Shown piece by piece: positions 1 through 9,568 of a stretch of DNA of 64,000 nucleotides (positions are counted from its first letter, which is position 1; each line of letters starts with the position of its first letter). Below the pieces are notes generated by a model that worked only from the letters and a program-made list of their open reading frames with translations, did not search any database and had not been told where the DNA came from. The position numbers were made by a program, and so were the translations under genes. This DNA is from CAZBBB01 sp964490005. Its GTDB lineage: Bacteria > Planctomycetota > B15-G4. The stretch covers positions 15,040-79,039 of the forward strand of contig CAZBBB010000004.1 in NCBI GenBank assembly GCA_964490005.1. The letters are read 5' to 3'.

Positions 1-512
1 GACCCGTCGCGCACGTCGCCGACGAGATGCTCCGGCTGTCCGCCACGCAGCGCCTCCCTGCCCGCCGTCAACGCGGTCGCGACGACGGCGCCCAGCAGCC
101 AGGCGGGCATGAGCGCGCCCGCGCCCCACCAGGAGGCCGCAACCTGCGCAAGGGCGATGCCGAGCAGCGCGGTGGACAGTCCGCCGCGCAGGCACGGGTG
201 CAGCAGCCTGCCCAGCACGAAACCGACGGGCAGCAGCGAAACGGCCGCCGCCAGGAGCAGCGCGGCGCGCCCCGCGGGGAGCACGCGCACCAGGACGTCG
301 GCGATCGGGCCGCGCAGGGGAACGAGCAGCGCGAGCGCCACGCCGTCGGAGAGGTAGGGCACGCGGCGCCGCGACCGCAGGCCGATGCCGACGGCAGCCA
401 CGAGCAGGGCCGACGCCAGCGGCTCCTGCCGGAGCCCGAGGCCCGCCGCCGTTCCCGCCAGCAGCACCTGGACGAGCAGCGCCGCCGCGGCGACCGCCAG
501 CAGCGGGATCAT
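1..512 (-). CDS. Partial multi-pass membrane protein (runs off the window)
   Basis: Reading the minus strand from an ATG at 512, the frame stays open to base 1, giving at least 170 residues. The product is strongly hydrophobic: alanine/leucine-rich stretches alternate with short arginine-rich turns (for example LRSRRRVPYLSDG), which suggests four or more membrane spans. The ATG overlaps the TGA of dapF in an ATGA arrangement, so the gene is probably translated by coupling to dapF. The C-terminus is missing. No family could be assigned from the visible part. Membrane-embedded polyamine-synthase-like or transporter proteins are possible, but this is only a guess. The gene call is well supported by the start overlap and open frame. 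Confidence 0.7.
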   Translation of the reverse strand, partial: MIPLLAVAAAALLVQVLLAGTAAGLGLRQEPLASALLVAAVGIGLRSRRRVPYLSDGVALALLVPLRGPIADVLVRVLPAGRAALLLAAAVSLLPVGFVLGRLLHPCLRGGLSTALLGIALAQVAASWWGAGALMPAWLLGAVVATALTAGREALRGGQPEHLVGDVRDG

Positions 513-1348
513 CCGCCCGACCAGTGGCCGTCGAACACCAGGCGCGCCGGCCCCTCGAGCCAAGCCGAACCGTGGCCGCTCCACCGCACGTGCAGTTCGC
601 CTCCCGGCATCCGCACCGCGACGCGATGCGTCTGCATCCAGCCCAGTCGCATCGCCACGGCGGCGCAGGCCACCGCCCCGGTGCCACACGCTCGCGTCGC
701 GCCCGAGCCGCGCTCCCACGGGCGGGCGACGATCGTCTCCGCATCGGCAAGCCGGAGGAAGTGCACGTTGGCGCCGTCGGGCAGTTCCGGAGAACGCTCG
801 ATGCGGGCTCCGAAGCGCGGCAGGTCGACCGTCTCGGGCTCGGCCACGCGCACGACGACGTGCGGATTCCCGATGGAGACGCAGAAGCCCGCGTCCGGAT
901 CTGCGCCGAGCTCCGCCGGCAGCGGCAACTCGACGGGCGTCGAGCCGTCTCCGGCCCGCAGGACAGGGATCGCGTCCGGCGAGAAGTCGGGCGGCCCCAT
1001 GTCGACCTCGGCGCGCGTCGCCGACAGCAGGCGGCCGTGCCGGAGCCCCGCGGCGGTCTCGACCGTGACCAGCGGCCCGGTCGCGCGTCCGCTCTCGACC
1101 AGCCAGCGGATCACGCAACGCAGGCCGTTGCCGCACATGCGCCCCTCGCTGCCGTCGGCGTTGAAGATGCGCATGCGCGCCACGGCCGCGCCGCGCGGCG
1201 GCCCGACCAGGATCAGCCCGTCGCTGCCGATGCCGCGATGGCGGTCGCTGACCGCCCGCGCCAGCGCGGCCGGATCGCCCACGCGCTCCTCGAACGCGTT
1301 GACCAGCACGTAATCGTTGCCCGCGCCCTCGATCTTGATGAAGTGCAT
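509..1348 (-). CDS. dapF: Diaminopimelate epimerase
   Basis: 279 residues, normal length for the family. The enzyme interconverts LL- and meso-diaminopimelate, supplying the peptidoglycan cross-link residue and lysine. The N-terminus MHFIKIEGAGNDY is the family signature. The two catalytic cysteines are visible as C72 in MCGNG and C221 in ACGTGAV. The reading frame extends far upstream, but the start is fixed at the ATG at 1348 by the family N-terminus and a GGAG ribosome-binding site 9 nt upstream. Its stop overlaps the start of the partial membrane gene; the preceding glycosyltransferase ends 74 bp upstream. Function is certain from motifs. Operon membership with the glycosyltransferases is inferred. 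Confidence 0.96.
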   Translation of the reverse strand: MHFIKIEGAGNDYVLVNAFEERVGDPAALARAVSDRHRGIGSDGLILVGPPRGAAVARMRIFNADGSEGRMCGNGLRCVIRWLVESGRATGPLVTVETAAGLRHGRLLSATRAEVDMGPPDFSPDAIPVLRAGDGSTPVELPLPAELGADPDAGFCVSIGNPHVVVRVAEPETVDLPRFGARIERSPELPDGANVHFLRLADAETIVARPWERGSGATRACGTGAVACAAVAMRLGWMQTHRVAVRMPGGELHVRWSGHGSAWLEGPARLVFDGHWSGG

Positions 1349-1422
1349 GTCGTCGATCTCCGGCGGGCGAGAGGCCCGTCCGGGCCCTTGCCCGCGACGA
1401 TACCCGAGCGCACCCCGGCCCT

Positions 1423-2888
1423 TCACGGGCCGGCCACCACGCCGCGCAGCACGACGAAGTCGCGCCCGCCGGCGTGCAGCTCGCCCACGGCCTCCACGTC
1501 CCGGAACGAGCGCCGCACCTCGTCGACGCGCCCGCCGCGCACGCTGCGATGCGAAGCGCTCAGTTCGACGACGACCAGCGCGCGCTGCCCGGCCCGCTCC
1601 GGCAAGGCCGCGGTGTCCAGGTTCCACAACTCGTACTGCAGCCCCCGTCCGTGCTTCACGTTGAGCGGGTGGTCGAGCGCCACGACGGGCAGCGTCCCGC
1701 GCAGCCCGAACTCGAGCTCCGCGGCCGCGACGTAGTTGTCGGCCACGACCAGGTCGACCGGTTCGGTGGCCAGCTCCTCGCGCACGCGGCTCGAGATCTC
1801 GTTCCAGCCCGAGAATCCGCCGGCCGGGGCGAAACCGGGCCAGCCGATGACCGCATCGGCCAGCACGAGCACGAACAGCGCGGCGCCGAGAAGGGGCGCG
1901 GCGCGCGCCGCGAGCGACCAGGCCCGGCCGCGTGCCGCGGCCGCGGCGAGAACGCGCGGGAGCAGCGGGAGCAGCGCCAGATAGCCGAGCTGCGGCCAGT
2001 GCAGGAAGTTGTGGCGCGCATCCGTGAACGGGGCCAGCAGGAAGTACAGCCCCATCGGCAACGTGGCGAAGCAGGCCGCGCGGGCGCAGGCCTCGTCTCC
2101 GCGCCGCGCGGCCGCCCAGGCGCCCCACAGCGCCGCGAGCAGCGCGGCGTACATGAGCGGCGAGGCCACGAGCGCCTGCTCGAGCGGGTGCATCAGCCAG
2201 GCCACCGCGCCGCGCCCGACGCCGTGCCGTTCGGCCAGCTGGTAGCCGAGCTGCTCGAAGTCGTTCTGCAGGTTGAAGACCAGCATCGGCAGCAACCCCG
2301 TCGCCATCACGAGCAGCGCGATCCAGGGGCCGGGGCCGCGCAGGCGCTTCCGGCCGGCGCGGCTGCCGACCAGCCACAGGGCCGCGGCCGCAGGCAGCAG
2401 CACGAAGCGCACGTGGGACGCCAGACCCGCGGCGCCGCACGCCCCCGTCAGCAACCAGGCCGCCGTCGACCCGCGGCGCGTTGCCCGCTCGAAGGAGGCG
2501 ATCAGCCCCGCACCGAAGAGCAGCAGCGCGGCGTCGGGCGTCATCAGCATCGTCGTCAGCGTCAGCAGCGGCAGAGACAGGCTCAGCGCGGCGGCGCGCC
2601 GCGCGTCCCGCTCGCCCACGAGCTGGTGCGCGTGCCTCCACACGACGAAGGGCAGCGCCGCGCCGGCGAGCAGCGGCAGCAGCCGGACTCCGAAGTTCGT
2701 CTCGCCGCCCAGCCAGGCGCCCAGGCCGGCCCAGAGCGCCGCCATGAACGGGTGGTCGGCGTAGGCGAGCTGCGGCCGACGCGCGCAGGCGCGGTAGAAG
2801 GCCTCGTCGCTGAACAGGTCGAGCTGCGTCGCGGCGAAGACCTTGACGGCGCAGGCCGCGACGATGCAGGCCAACAGGGTTCTCGGCT

Positions 2889-2892
<4 letters not shown>
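1423..2892 (-). CDS. Polyprenyl-phosphate-sugar dependent glycosyltransferase, GT39/GT83-like membrane protein
   Basis: 489 residues from a GTG start, with about ten hydrophobic segments and a soluble C-terminal domain from about residue 330. Near the N-terminus an acidic loop (LFSDEAFYRACARR) follows the first span, as in ArnT and protein-mannosyltransferase families, where a conserved acidic pair in the first periplasmic loop is catalytic. Such enzymes move a sugar from an undecaprenyl- or dolichyl-phosphate carrier onto lipid A, protein or a glycan. The adjacent upstream GT2 gene resembles a polyprenyl-phosphate-sugar synthase and would supply the donor; the two genes overlap as GTGA, so they are probably co-translated. 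The acceptor cannot be deduced. Confidence 0.8.
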
Positions 2893-3686
<794 letters not shown>

Positions 3687-3718
3687 GGGGCTGTTCTAGG
3701 CGGCGCCGCGCGGCGCTG

Positions 3719-4912
3719 TCAATCGCCGCCCCGGACGCGACCGCCGTCGGCGGGCAGCCAGCGCGCGCGGTCGCGGGGCGACCAGATCGCCAAGGGCCGG
3801 CCGCGCCACGCCGAGAGCGGCGCCGGGCCGTAGTCGCGACCGTCACGGGAGCGGGCCGCGAAGTCGCCCAGGAGCAGCACGTGCCCCGGCGGCACGCGCA
3901 CGCCACGGATCGGGTCGTGCGCGAGCCCGCCCCGTGCGACGTAGTGCACGTCGCGCAGGACCTCGACCTCGAGCAGTTCGACGTCTCCGTCCTCGACGGC
4001 CAGGGCCGGCTCGTTGCGCAGCGGCGCGCCCGGAGGCTGCGTCGCGTCGGCGGGCACGTCCCGGCCGAGCAGCAGGCGCTCGTCGACGAACAGGCGCAGG
4101 CCGTCGTCCACGTTCCAGAACAGCACGCGCTGCCCGCGCCGCAGCCCGGCGAAGTCGGGTGCCGCCGCGACCACGCCGCCGCCCAGGTTGTGGTGCAGCG
4201 TCGCACCGCCCGACTCGGCCGGCGCGAGCCGCGCGCGGAACACGTCCGACCCCTCGCGCAGTTCGAGCTCGAGCACGCCCCGGCAGTCGCCCACGCGCAC
4301 GGCCAGGGCCGTGTCGTTCACGGCCACCTCGCCCGCCTGCCCCGGGAGGCCGTCGTCGATCGACGCCTCGTAGCGCGCCTCGGCGCGCCGGCCTTCGGAA
4401 GCCGACAGCCGCACGCCCGCGGGTTCGAGCAGCTCGCTCGTGCCGGGCCCCAGCCAGCGCCACGGCGAGGAGAGCCCTTCGCCGTGGTGCATCGTCACGA
4501 GCATGTCGGCGATGCGCGCCTCGTCGCGCGCCGCGCGCGGCGGTGCGGGTTCCGGGCCCGCGTGCAGATCGCCGTCGACGAGGGCAATCCACTCGCCGGG
4601 CAGGCCCGCGACGCGCTTGATCACGGCTCCGAGTTCGCGCGGCATCGTCGGATCGATCGCGCCGTCGAAGACCGCCAGGTCGTAGCGCCGCATCGGCCGC
4701 GGGTCGACCGCGGCGCGCAGCACGAGCAGGCGGTCGCCGTCCGTCTCGCTGCCGCGCAGCAGCGGCTCCATCGACGAGGAGCGGATCTGGAACACGTCGA
4801 TCACGCATCCGCGCACCAGCAGCGCCGGCAGCAGCGCGATGCCCGCCAGGACCAACCCGCGCCTCGCGCGCGCGGCGCGCGGGACCCCGCCGCCAGCGCT
4901 AGTGGACGCCAA
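3719..4912 (-). CDS. lepB: Signal peptidase I with a large internal insertion
   Basis: 397 residues from a TTG start. A single N-terminal membrane span (about 19-38) precedes the catalytic serine S47 in IRSSSMEPLL. The general-base lysine is K99 in GAVIKRVAGLPGE, and the late conserved box GD....SRDGRDYGP lies near residue 349, so the S26 leader peptidase active site is complete. The enzyme cleaves signal peptides of exported proteins at the outer face of the inner membrane. The stretch between the lysine box and the last box is about 240 residues, much longer than in ordinary signal peptidases, and looks like an inserted beta-rich domain. The start overlaps the end of mgtE by 14 bp. Confidence 0.88.
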   Translation of the reverse strand: MASTSAGGGVPRAARARRGLVLAGIALLPALLVRGCVIDVFQIRSSSMEPLLRGSETDGDRLLVLRAAVDPRPMRRYDLAVFDGAIDPTMPRELGAVIKRVAGLPGEWIALVDGDLHAGPEPAPPRAARDEARIADMLVTMHHGEGLSSPWRWLGPGTSELLEPAGVRLSASEGRRAEARYEASIDDGLPGQAGEVAVNDTALAVRVGDCRGVLELELREGSDVFRARLAPAESGGATLHHNLGGGVVAAAPDFAGLRRGQRVLFWNVDDGLRLFVDERLLLGRDVPADATQPPGAPLRNEPALAVEDGDVELLEVEVLRDVHYVARGGLAHDPIRGVRVPPGHVLLLGDFAARSRDGRDYGPAPLSAWRGRPLAIWSPRDRARWLPADGGRVRGGD

Positions 4913-6272
4913 GGACGCTCATGAGCGAGATGGCCACCGTGAAGTAGATCGCGTAGCCGGTGAGATCGTTCATCGTCTGCAGGAACGGCCCGCTGGCGTA
5001 GGCGGGGTCGATCTTCACGCGCTCGCACAGGAACGGGATGAGCGTCCCCGACAGCGCCGCGACGGTGATCGAGCAGGGCAGCGCGACGCCGACCACCGCC
5101 GCCAGCCAGGCCTCCTGCGGCGAGGTCAGGGCCAGGAAGGGGCCCACGAGCAGGCCGGCGCTCAGGCCGATCATCACGCCCAGCAGCACCTCGCGCGGCA
5201 GCACGCGCATCGGCCGCTCGGGATCGACCTCGCCCGTGGCGAAGCCGCGCACCATGGTCGCCGAGGACTGGCTGCCCACGTTGCCCGCCATCCCGCCGAT
5301 CATCGGGATGAAGTAGAGCAGCGACTTGTAGGTGCTCGGCACGTCCTCCAGGATCGGCCCGAACCAGTGCCGTTCGATCTCGCGCAGCAGCAGGCTCGCG
5401 CCGAAGCTGCCCGTCAGCGTGATCGCCAGCCACGGCGAGCGCGCGAGGTAGCGCCGCAGGAGCGGCTGCTTGGTGGGATTGCTGGCGCTCGTGCCCGCCA
5501 GGACGAGCACGTCCTCCTCGGCCTCTTCGCCGATGACCTCGATGATGTCGTCGACGGTGATCACGCCCAGCAGGCGATCGTGCGCGTCGACGACGGGCAG
5601 CGACGAGAGGCGATAGTGCTCGACGCGCCGCGCGGCCTCCTCCTGGTCGGCGTCGGCCCGCACCGAGATCACGGTCGGGTCCATGAGCTCGGCGACGCGG
5701 CCGTCGGCCGGCGCGCCGAGCAGGTCCTTGAGCTGCACGACGCCCACGAGCACCCCGGCCGCGTCGACGACGAACAGCGCGCTGATCGTCTCGGCCTGCT
5801 CGGCCTCGTTGACCTTCGCCAGCGCGACGCGCACGCTCGTGTCGCTCGTGACGGCCACGACTTCGGTCGTCATGATGCCGCCGGCCGTCTCGGGTTCGTA
5901 GCGGCCGAGCGCGCTGACCGCGTGGCGATGCTCCTCGTCGAGCGTCGCGAGCAGGGCCGCGCGCGTCTCCTCCGGGGCCGCCTGCAGGATGTCGGCCGCA
6001 TCGTCGGGGTCGAGCAGCGCGAGCAGCCGACCGAGACGTTCGGCCGTCAACCCCGCGACGAGCGTCTCGCGCGTCGGTTCGTCCGTCTCGACGAGCACGT
6101 CGGCCGCCTTGGCGTCGCCGAGCAGCGAGAAGACGAGCTGCTGGCCGTCCTGGTCGAGATCGGGGAGCGCGCGCGCGATGTCCGCCGCGTGGACCTCGCC
6201 CCCGCGCGCCCCCACGCCCGCCGGCGCGTGGCGCAGATTCTCGATCAGACGGGCGATGTCGGGGTGCTTCAT
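4899..6272 (-). CDS. mgtE: MgtE family magnesium transporter
   Basis: 457 residues. The order is the standard MgtE one: an N-terminal cytosolic helical domain (about 20-130), a pair of CBS domains (about 140-260, with TVISVRADADQEEAARRVEHYRL and LLGVITVDDIIEVI), then five membrane spans. The pore signature GGMAGNVGSQSS is intact. The CBS and N domains gate the channel according to cytosolic magnesium. A longer frame exists upstream, but the ATG at 6272 (MKHPDIARL) fits the family. It is divergent from the unknown gene at 6386 across 113 bp, so the promoters of both probably lie there. Confidence 0.95.
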   Translation of the reverse strand: MKHPDIARLIENLRHAPAGVGARGGEVHAADIARALPDLDQDGQQLVFSLLGDAKAADVLVETDEPTRETLVAGLTAERLGRLLALLDPDDAADILQAAPEETRAALLATLDEEHRHAVSALGRYEPETAGGIMTTEVVAVTSDTSVRVALAKVNEAEQAETISALFVVDAAGVLVGVVQLKDLLGAPADGRVAELMDPTVISVRADADQEEAARRVEHYRLSSLPVVDAHDRLLGVITVDDIIEVIGEEAEEDVLVLAGTSASNPTKQPLLRRYLARSPWLAITLTGSFGASLLLREIERHWFGPILEDVPSTYKSLLYFIPMIGGMAGNVGSQSSATMVRGFATGEVDPERPMRVLPREVLLGVMIGLSAGLLVGPFLALTSPQEAWLAAVVGVALPCSITVAALSGTLIPFLCERVKIDPAYASGPFLQTMNDLTGYAIYFTVAISLMSVLGVH

Positions 6273-6385
6273 GGGCCTCCGGCGCGCAGGGTAGCCCCGC
6301 GGCCGGCACGTCACCATCCCGCGGCAGGGGTTACTCTGAGCGCCGGGCAGTCGTACGGGAGGCCCTTCGAGGAGTGCGCGGGTCG

Positions 6386-7423
6386 ATGAACGAGCAGGAG
6401 GCGCTGGCCGCGATGCTGACCGCCGTCGACGAGGGGGGCGCGGGTCTCGACGCGCTCGTCGCGGCGCGCCCGCGCGAGGGGCTGTTCTTCGGCGAGTTGC
6501 AGCGCCTGGGACTCGACGACACGGAAGTCGAGCTGGTGCTCGCCGCGCTCGCGTCGCGCCTGTCGGGCGAACTGCCCTGCACGGGCGCCGAGCTGGCGCG
6601 CCGCACCGGCGCCGGATCGGCCCGGCGTCTCGCCGCCCTCGCCCGACTGACGGCCGACGGCGCGCTCGTCGCCCGCGGCCTGCTGCAGCCCGACATCTCG
6701 CCGCTCGACTCGGTCGAGGCCGAAGCGACGTCCTTCCGACTCGGCGAACGCCTGCTGCGCGCGGCCAGCGGCCCCTTCGCGCCGCCGCCCGCCGCGCCGC
6801 CGCCCGACCCGACGCCCTACGCCTCCAACGCGGCGCTGCTGTCCGACCTGCGCCGGCTGAGCCAGGTCTACCGGCGCCGCGCCGCGCGGTTGTTCCGGCT
6901 CGACCCCTGGTCGGCCACCGAGCTCGATTCGAGCGCTCCGGCCGGCGACCTGCTCGACCTGTCCCGCAGCGAGGCCGCGCGCGTGCAGCAACGCCTCGCG
7001 CTCACGACCTCGCGCGAGCAGCTCCCCCTGCTCGTGCTGGCCGACGAACACCGCCTCGACCTCGACGCCCTCGTCGTGCTCGCGACCCTGCTTTTCCAGG
7101 AGGTGCTCGAGGGCGTCGGCGCCGTCGACGCGGTCGACCTGGTGCGCCTCGTCAGCGAGAGCGAGCACGACCTGATCAAGCGGCGCACCATGCTGCAGCC
7201 GCTCGAGCGGCGCGGACTGCTGCGGCTGGAGGGCGCCTACGCGGGCAAGGACCTCACCGCCGACGCCTCGCTGCCGGAGTCCGTGCTGCGGTCCATGCTG
7301 GGCTCGCCGCGCGTCATCGACACCGACGACCGCATCGACTTCCACGCCTACCTCAGCCAGCTCGACTCCTCGGATTCGTTCTTCGACGACCTGCACGGTC
7401 AGTCGCCGCCCGACGCCGACTGA
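6386..7423 (+). CDS. Unknown cytosolic protein, winged-helix-like
   Basis: 345 residues from the ATG at 6386, which has GGAG 11 nt upstream; an in-frame GTG 12 bp earlier overlaps this SD and is less likely. The protein is rich in leucine and charged residues, has no membrane span and no Walker or zinc motif. A proline-rich linker near residue 135 (PPPAAPPPDPTP) divides an N-terminal helical part from a C-terminal part. The tail LIKRRTMLQPLERRGLLRLEG reads like a winged-helix element, of the kind found at the N-terminus of some AAA+ ATPases, but no ATPase follows. It stands alone between divergent mgtE and the downstream biosynthetic gene. No function is assigned. Confidence 0.8.
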   Translation: MNEQEALAAMLTAVDEGGAGLDALVAARPREGLFFGELQRLGLDDTEVELVLAALASRLSGELPCTGAELARRTGAGSARRLAALARLTADGALVARGLLQPDISPLDSVEAEATSFRLGERLLRAASGPFAPPPAAPPPDPTPYASNAALLSDLRRLSQVYRRRAARLFRLDPWSATELDSSAPAGDLLDLSRSEAARVQQRLALTTSREQLPLLVLADEHRLDLDALVVLATLLFQEVLEGVGAVDAVDLVRLVSESEHDLIKRRTMLQPLERRGLLRLEGAYAGKDLTADASLPESVLRSMLGSPRVIDTDDRIDFHAYLSQLDSSDSFFDDLHGQSPPDAD

Positions 7424-7452
7424 GCGCGTCGCGGGCCGCGGGGCTTTCCCGC

Positions 7453-7458
7453 TAGAAT
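7453..7458 (+). promoter_or_regulatory. -10-like TAGAAT upstream of isopropylmalate-synthase-like gene
   Basis: TAGAAT lies eight bases before the ATG at 7466, so transcription would begin about at the start codon, giving a nearly leaderless mRNA. No clear -35 is visible. The same hexamer occurs just before several other genes in the window. Confidence 0.4.
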
Positions 7459-7465
7459 GGGCGGC

Positions 7466-8716
7466 ATGAAGGACCTCTCCCGCGACGACCTCATCCACGA
7501 CTGGAACACCACCGAACCCGTTCCGGCGCCTCCGCACCCGATCGAGTTCGACGACGAGACGCTGCGCGACGGGCTGCAGTGCCCGTCGGTGACTTCGCCG
7601 ACCATCGAGCAGAAGATCCGCCTGCTGCACCTGATGAGCGGGCTCTCGCTGCGCTACGTCAACGTCGGCCTGCCGGGCGCCGGCCCGCACGTCGTCGCCA
7701 CGGTGACGCGCCTGGTCGAGGAGATCCGCGACGGCAAGCTCGCCATCGAGCCCAACTGCGCGGCGCGTACGGTGGTCGCCGACGTCCGCCCCGTGGCCGA
7801 GATCCAGCAGAAGACGGGCGTGCCGATCGAGGTTTCGACCTTCATCGGCAGCTCGCGCATCCGGGCCTACACCGAGGAGTGGGACCTCGCCACGATGCTC
7901 GAGCACTCGCGCACGGCGCTGCGCTTCGCGCGCAAGGAAGGCCTCTCGGTCATGTACGTCACCGAGGACACGACGCGCGCCGACCCCGAGACGCTGCGGG
8001 CGCTCTACGGCGTGGCCCTCGACGAGGGCGCCAGCCGGCTGTGCTTCTGCGACACGGTCGGGCACGCGACGCCCGAAGGCGCGCGCAACCTGATCCGCTT
8101 CGCGGTCGAGCTGGTCGCGCAGAGCGGCCGCAAGGACGTCAAGATCGACTGGCATGGCCACATGGACCGCGGCCTGGGGATCTTCAACGCGATCGCGGCG
8201 CTGCAGGCCGGCGCGCACCGCGTGCACGGCACGGCGCTGGGCATCGGCGAGCGGGCCGGCAACTGCCCGATGGACCTGCTGCTCGTGAACCTCAAGCTGC
8301 TCGGCTGGATCGACAACGACCTGCGCCAGCTCGGCGACTACGTGCGCCTGACGAGCGAGGCGGTCGACGTGCCGATCCCGATCGGCTACCCCGTCTTCGG
8401 GCGCGACGCCTTCGAGACGGGCACCGGCGTGCATGCGGCCGCCGTGATCAAGGCGCTGCAGAAGGGCGATCCGTGGCTGGCCGACCGCGTCTACTCGGGC
8501 GTCCCCGCCGCCGACTTCGGCCTCGAGCAGGTCATCCGCGTGGGGCCGATGAGCGGCAAGAGCAACGTCGTCTTCTGGCTGCAACAGCACGGGTACGCGA
8601 CCGACGAGGCGCTCGTCGAGCGGCTCTTCCAGGCCGCCAAGGCGAGCCGCAGGCTGCTCGAGGACGGCGAGCTGCACGCGCTCGTGAAGGGTCGCGCGCC
8701 GGTCGGCAAGGCCTGA
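7466..8716 (+). CDS. 2-isopropylmalate synthase / homocitrate synthase family enzyme (DRE-TIM metallolyase)
   Basis: 416 residues. The N-terminal FDDETLRDGLQ motif is the DRE signature of the metal-dependent acyl-CoA condensing enzymes, and WHGHMDRG and HGTALGIGERAGN supply the metal-binding histidines and the second family signature. These enzymes add an acetyl group from acetyl-CoA to a 2-oxoacid, most often 2-oxoisovalerate in leucine synthesis. The protein ends soon after the linker region, so the C-terminal LeuA regulatory domain seems absent and feedback inhibition would have to be different. Substrate cannot be fixed; homocitrate or citramalate synthesis are alternatives. An ATG 9 bp upstream (7457) overlaps the TAGAAT box and is the other possible start. 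Confidence 0.85.
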   Translation: MKDLSRDDLIHDWNTTEPVPAPPHPIEFDDETLRDGLQCPSVTSPTIEQKIRLLHLMSGLSLRYVNVGLPGAGPHVVATVTRLVEEIRDGKLAIEPNCAARTVVADVRPVAEIQQKTGVPIEVSTFIGSSRIRAYTEEWDLATMLEHSRTALRFARKEGLSVMYVTEDTTRADPETLRALYGVALDEGASRLCFCDTVGHATPEGARNLIRFAVELVAQSGRKDVKIDWHGHMDRGLGIFNAIAALQAGAHRVHGTALGIGERAGNCPMDLLLVNLKLLGWIDNDLRQLGDYVRLTSEAVDVPIPIGYPVFGRDAFETGTGVHAAAVIKALQKGDPWLADRVYSGVPAADFGLEQVIRVGPMSGKSNVVFWLQQHGYATDEALVERLFQAAKASRRLLEDGELHALVKGRAPVGKA

Positions 8717-8731
8717 GGCGCGGCGCCGCGC

Positions 8732-9568
8732 TCAGCCGCGCAGCTTGGTGAAGGCCGCGCGCGCCGTCACGACCGGGTCGTGCCCGTGGCGCGGCAGTTC
8801 GAGCGTGGCCAGTCCGCGGTAGCCGATCCGCGCGAGCACCGCGCGCAGCGCGTCCCAGTCGACCACGCCTTCGCCCGGGAACAGGTGCGCGTGCACGCCC
8901 GGCTGCGCATCGGCCAGTTGCAGACCGCCGAGCCGCTCGGCGCAGCTCGCCACCGCCTCGTGCGCCGACAGGCTCTCGGTCACGGGCACGTGGCTCACGT
9001 CGAGCATGATCGCCAGCTCCGGGCGGTTCAGGCGCGCGAGGAAGGCGTGGCACTCGTCCAGCGTGGCCACGAACATGCCCGGCTCGGGCTCGAAGCACAC
9101 GGTCAGGCCGCTGCCGCGCGCGCGATCGAGCACCGCCGCGGCGCCCTCGCACAGCCGATCGAGCAGTTCGTCGCGGTCCGCGGGCGCACCCGACGAGGAG
9201 GGCACGTAGCTGCCCGACCAGAACGAGAAGGTCTCGGCGCGCAGTTCGACGGCGATCTCCAGGCAGCGCGTCAGCAGTTCCAGCCGACGCGCGCGCCCGG
9301 GCGCGTCGGAGAGCAGCGTCGGCTGGTGCTTGCGGCGCGGGTCGAGCAGGAAGCGCGCCCCGGTCTCGACCGCGACCGCCAGCCCCGACTCGGCCAGGCG
9401 CGGCTGCAAGGCCCGCGCCTGCGCCCGCCCGTCGCGCAGCGGGTCGAGATGGAAGACGTCGGGCGTGATCGCGATGCCGGCATAGCCGATCTCCGCCAAC
9501 AGCTCCGCCACGTCCTCGACGCGATGCTGCGGGAAGCCGTTCGTGTTGTAGCCCAGGCGCAGGCTCAC
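8732..9568 (-). CDS. Sugar phosphate isomerase/epimerase-like TIM-barrel protein
   Basis: 278 residues from a GTG start that overlaps the rsmB stop as GTGA. The sequence has the features of xylose-isomerase-like barrels (AP endonuclease family 2): repeated beta strands ending in acidic or histidine residues, such as VCFEPEPGMF, LAIMLDVSHVPV and LQLADAQPGVHAHLFPGEGVVDW, which give the E-D-H-E metal-binding set. Members act on sugars or sugar-like compounds and the exact substrate is usually not predictable from sequence. Its coupling to rRNA and tRNA-modification genes does not explain its function. Confidence 0.85.
   Translation of the reverse strand: MSLRLGYNTNGFPQHRVEDVAELLAEIGYAGIAITPDVFHLDPLRDGRAQARALQPRLAESGLAVAVETGARFLLDPRRKHQPTLLSDAPGRARRLELLTRCLEIAVELRAETFSFWSGSYVPSSSGAPADRDELLDRLCEGAAAVLDRARGSGLTVCFEPEPGMFVATLDECHAFLARLNRPELAIMLDVSHVPVTESLSAHEAVASCAERLGGLQLADAQPGVHAHLFPGEGVVDWDALRAVLARIGYRGLATLELPRHGHDPVVTARAAFTKLRG

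Noticed and set aside
27..1313. Long plus-strand frame opposite dapF
   Set aside because: Low-complexity Arg/Ala/Pro-rich translation typical of antisense frames in high-GC DNA; dapF on the other strand is certain.
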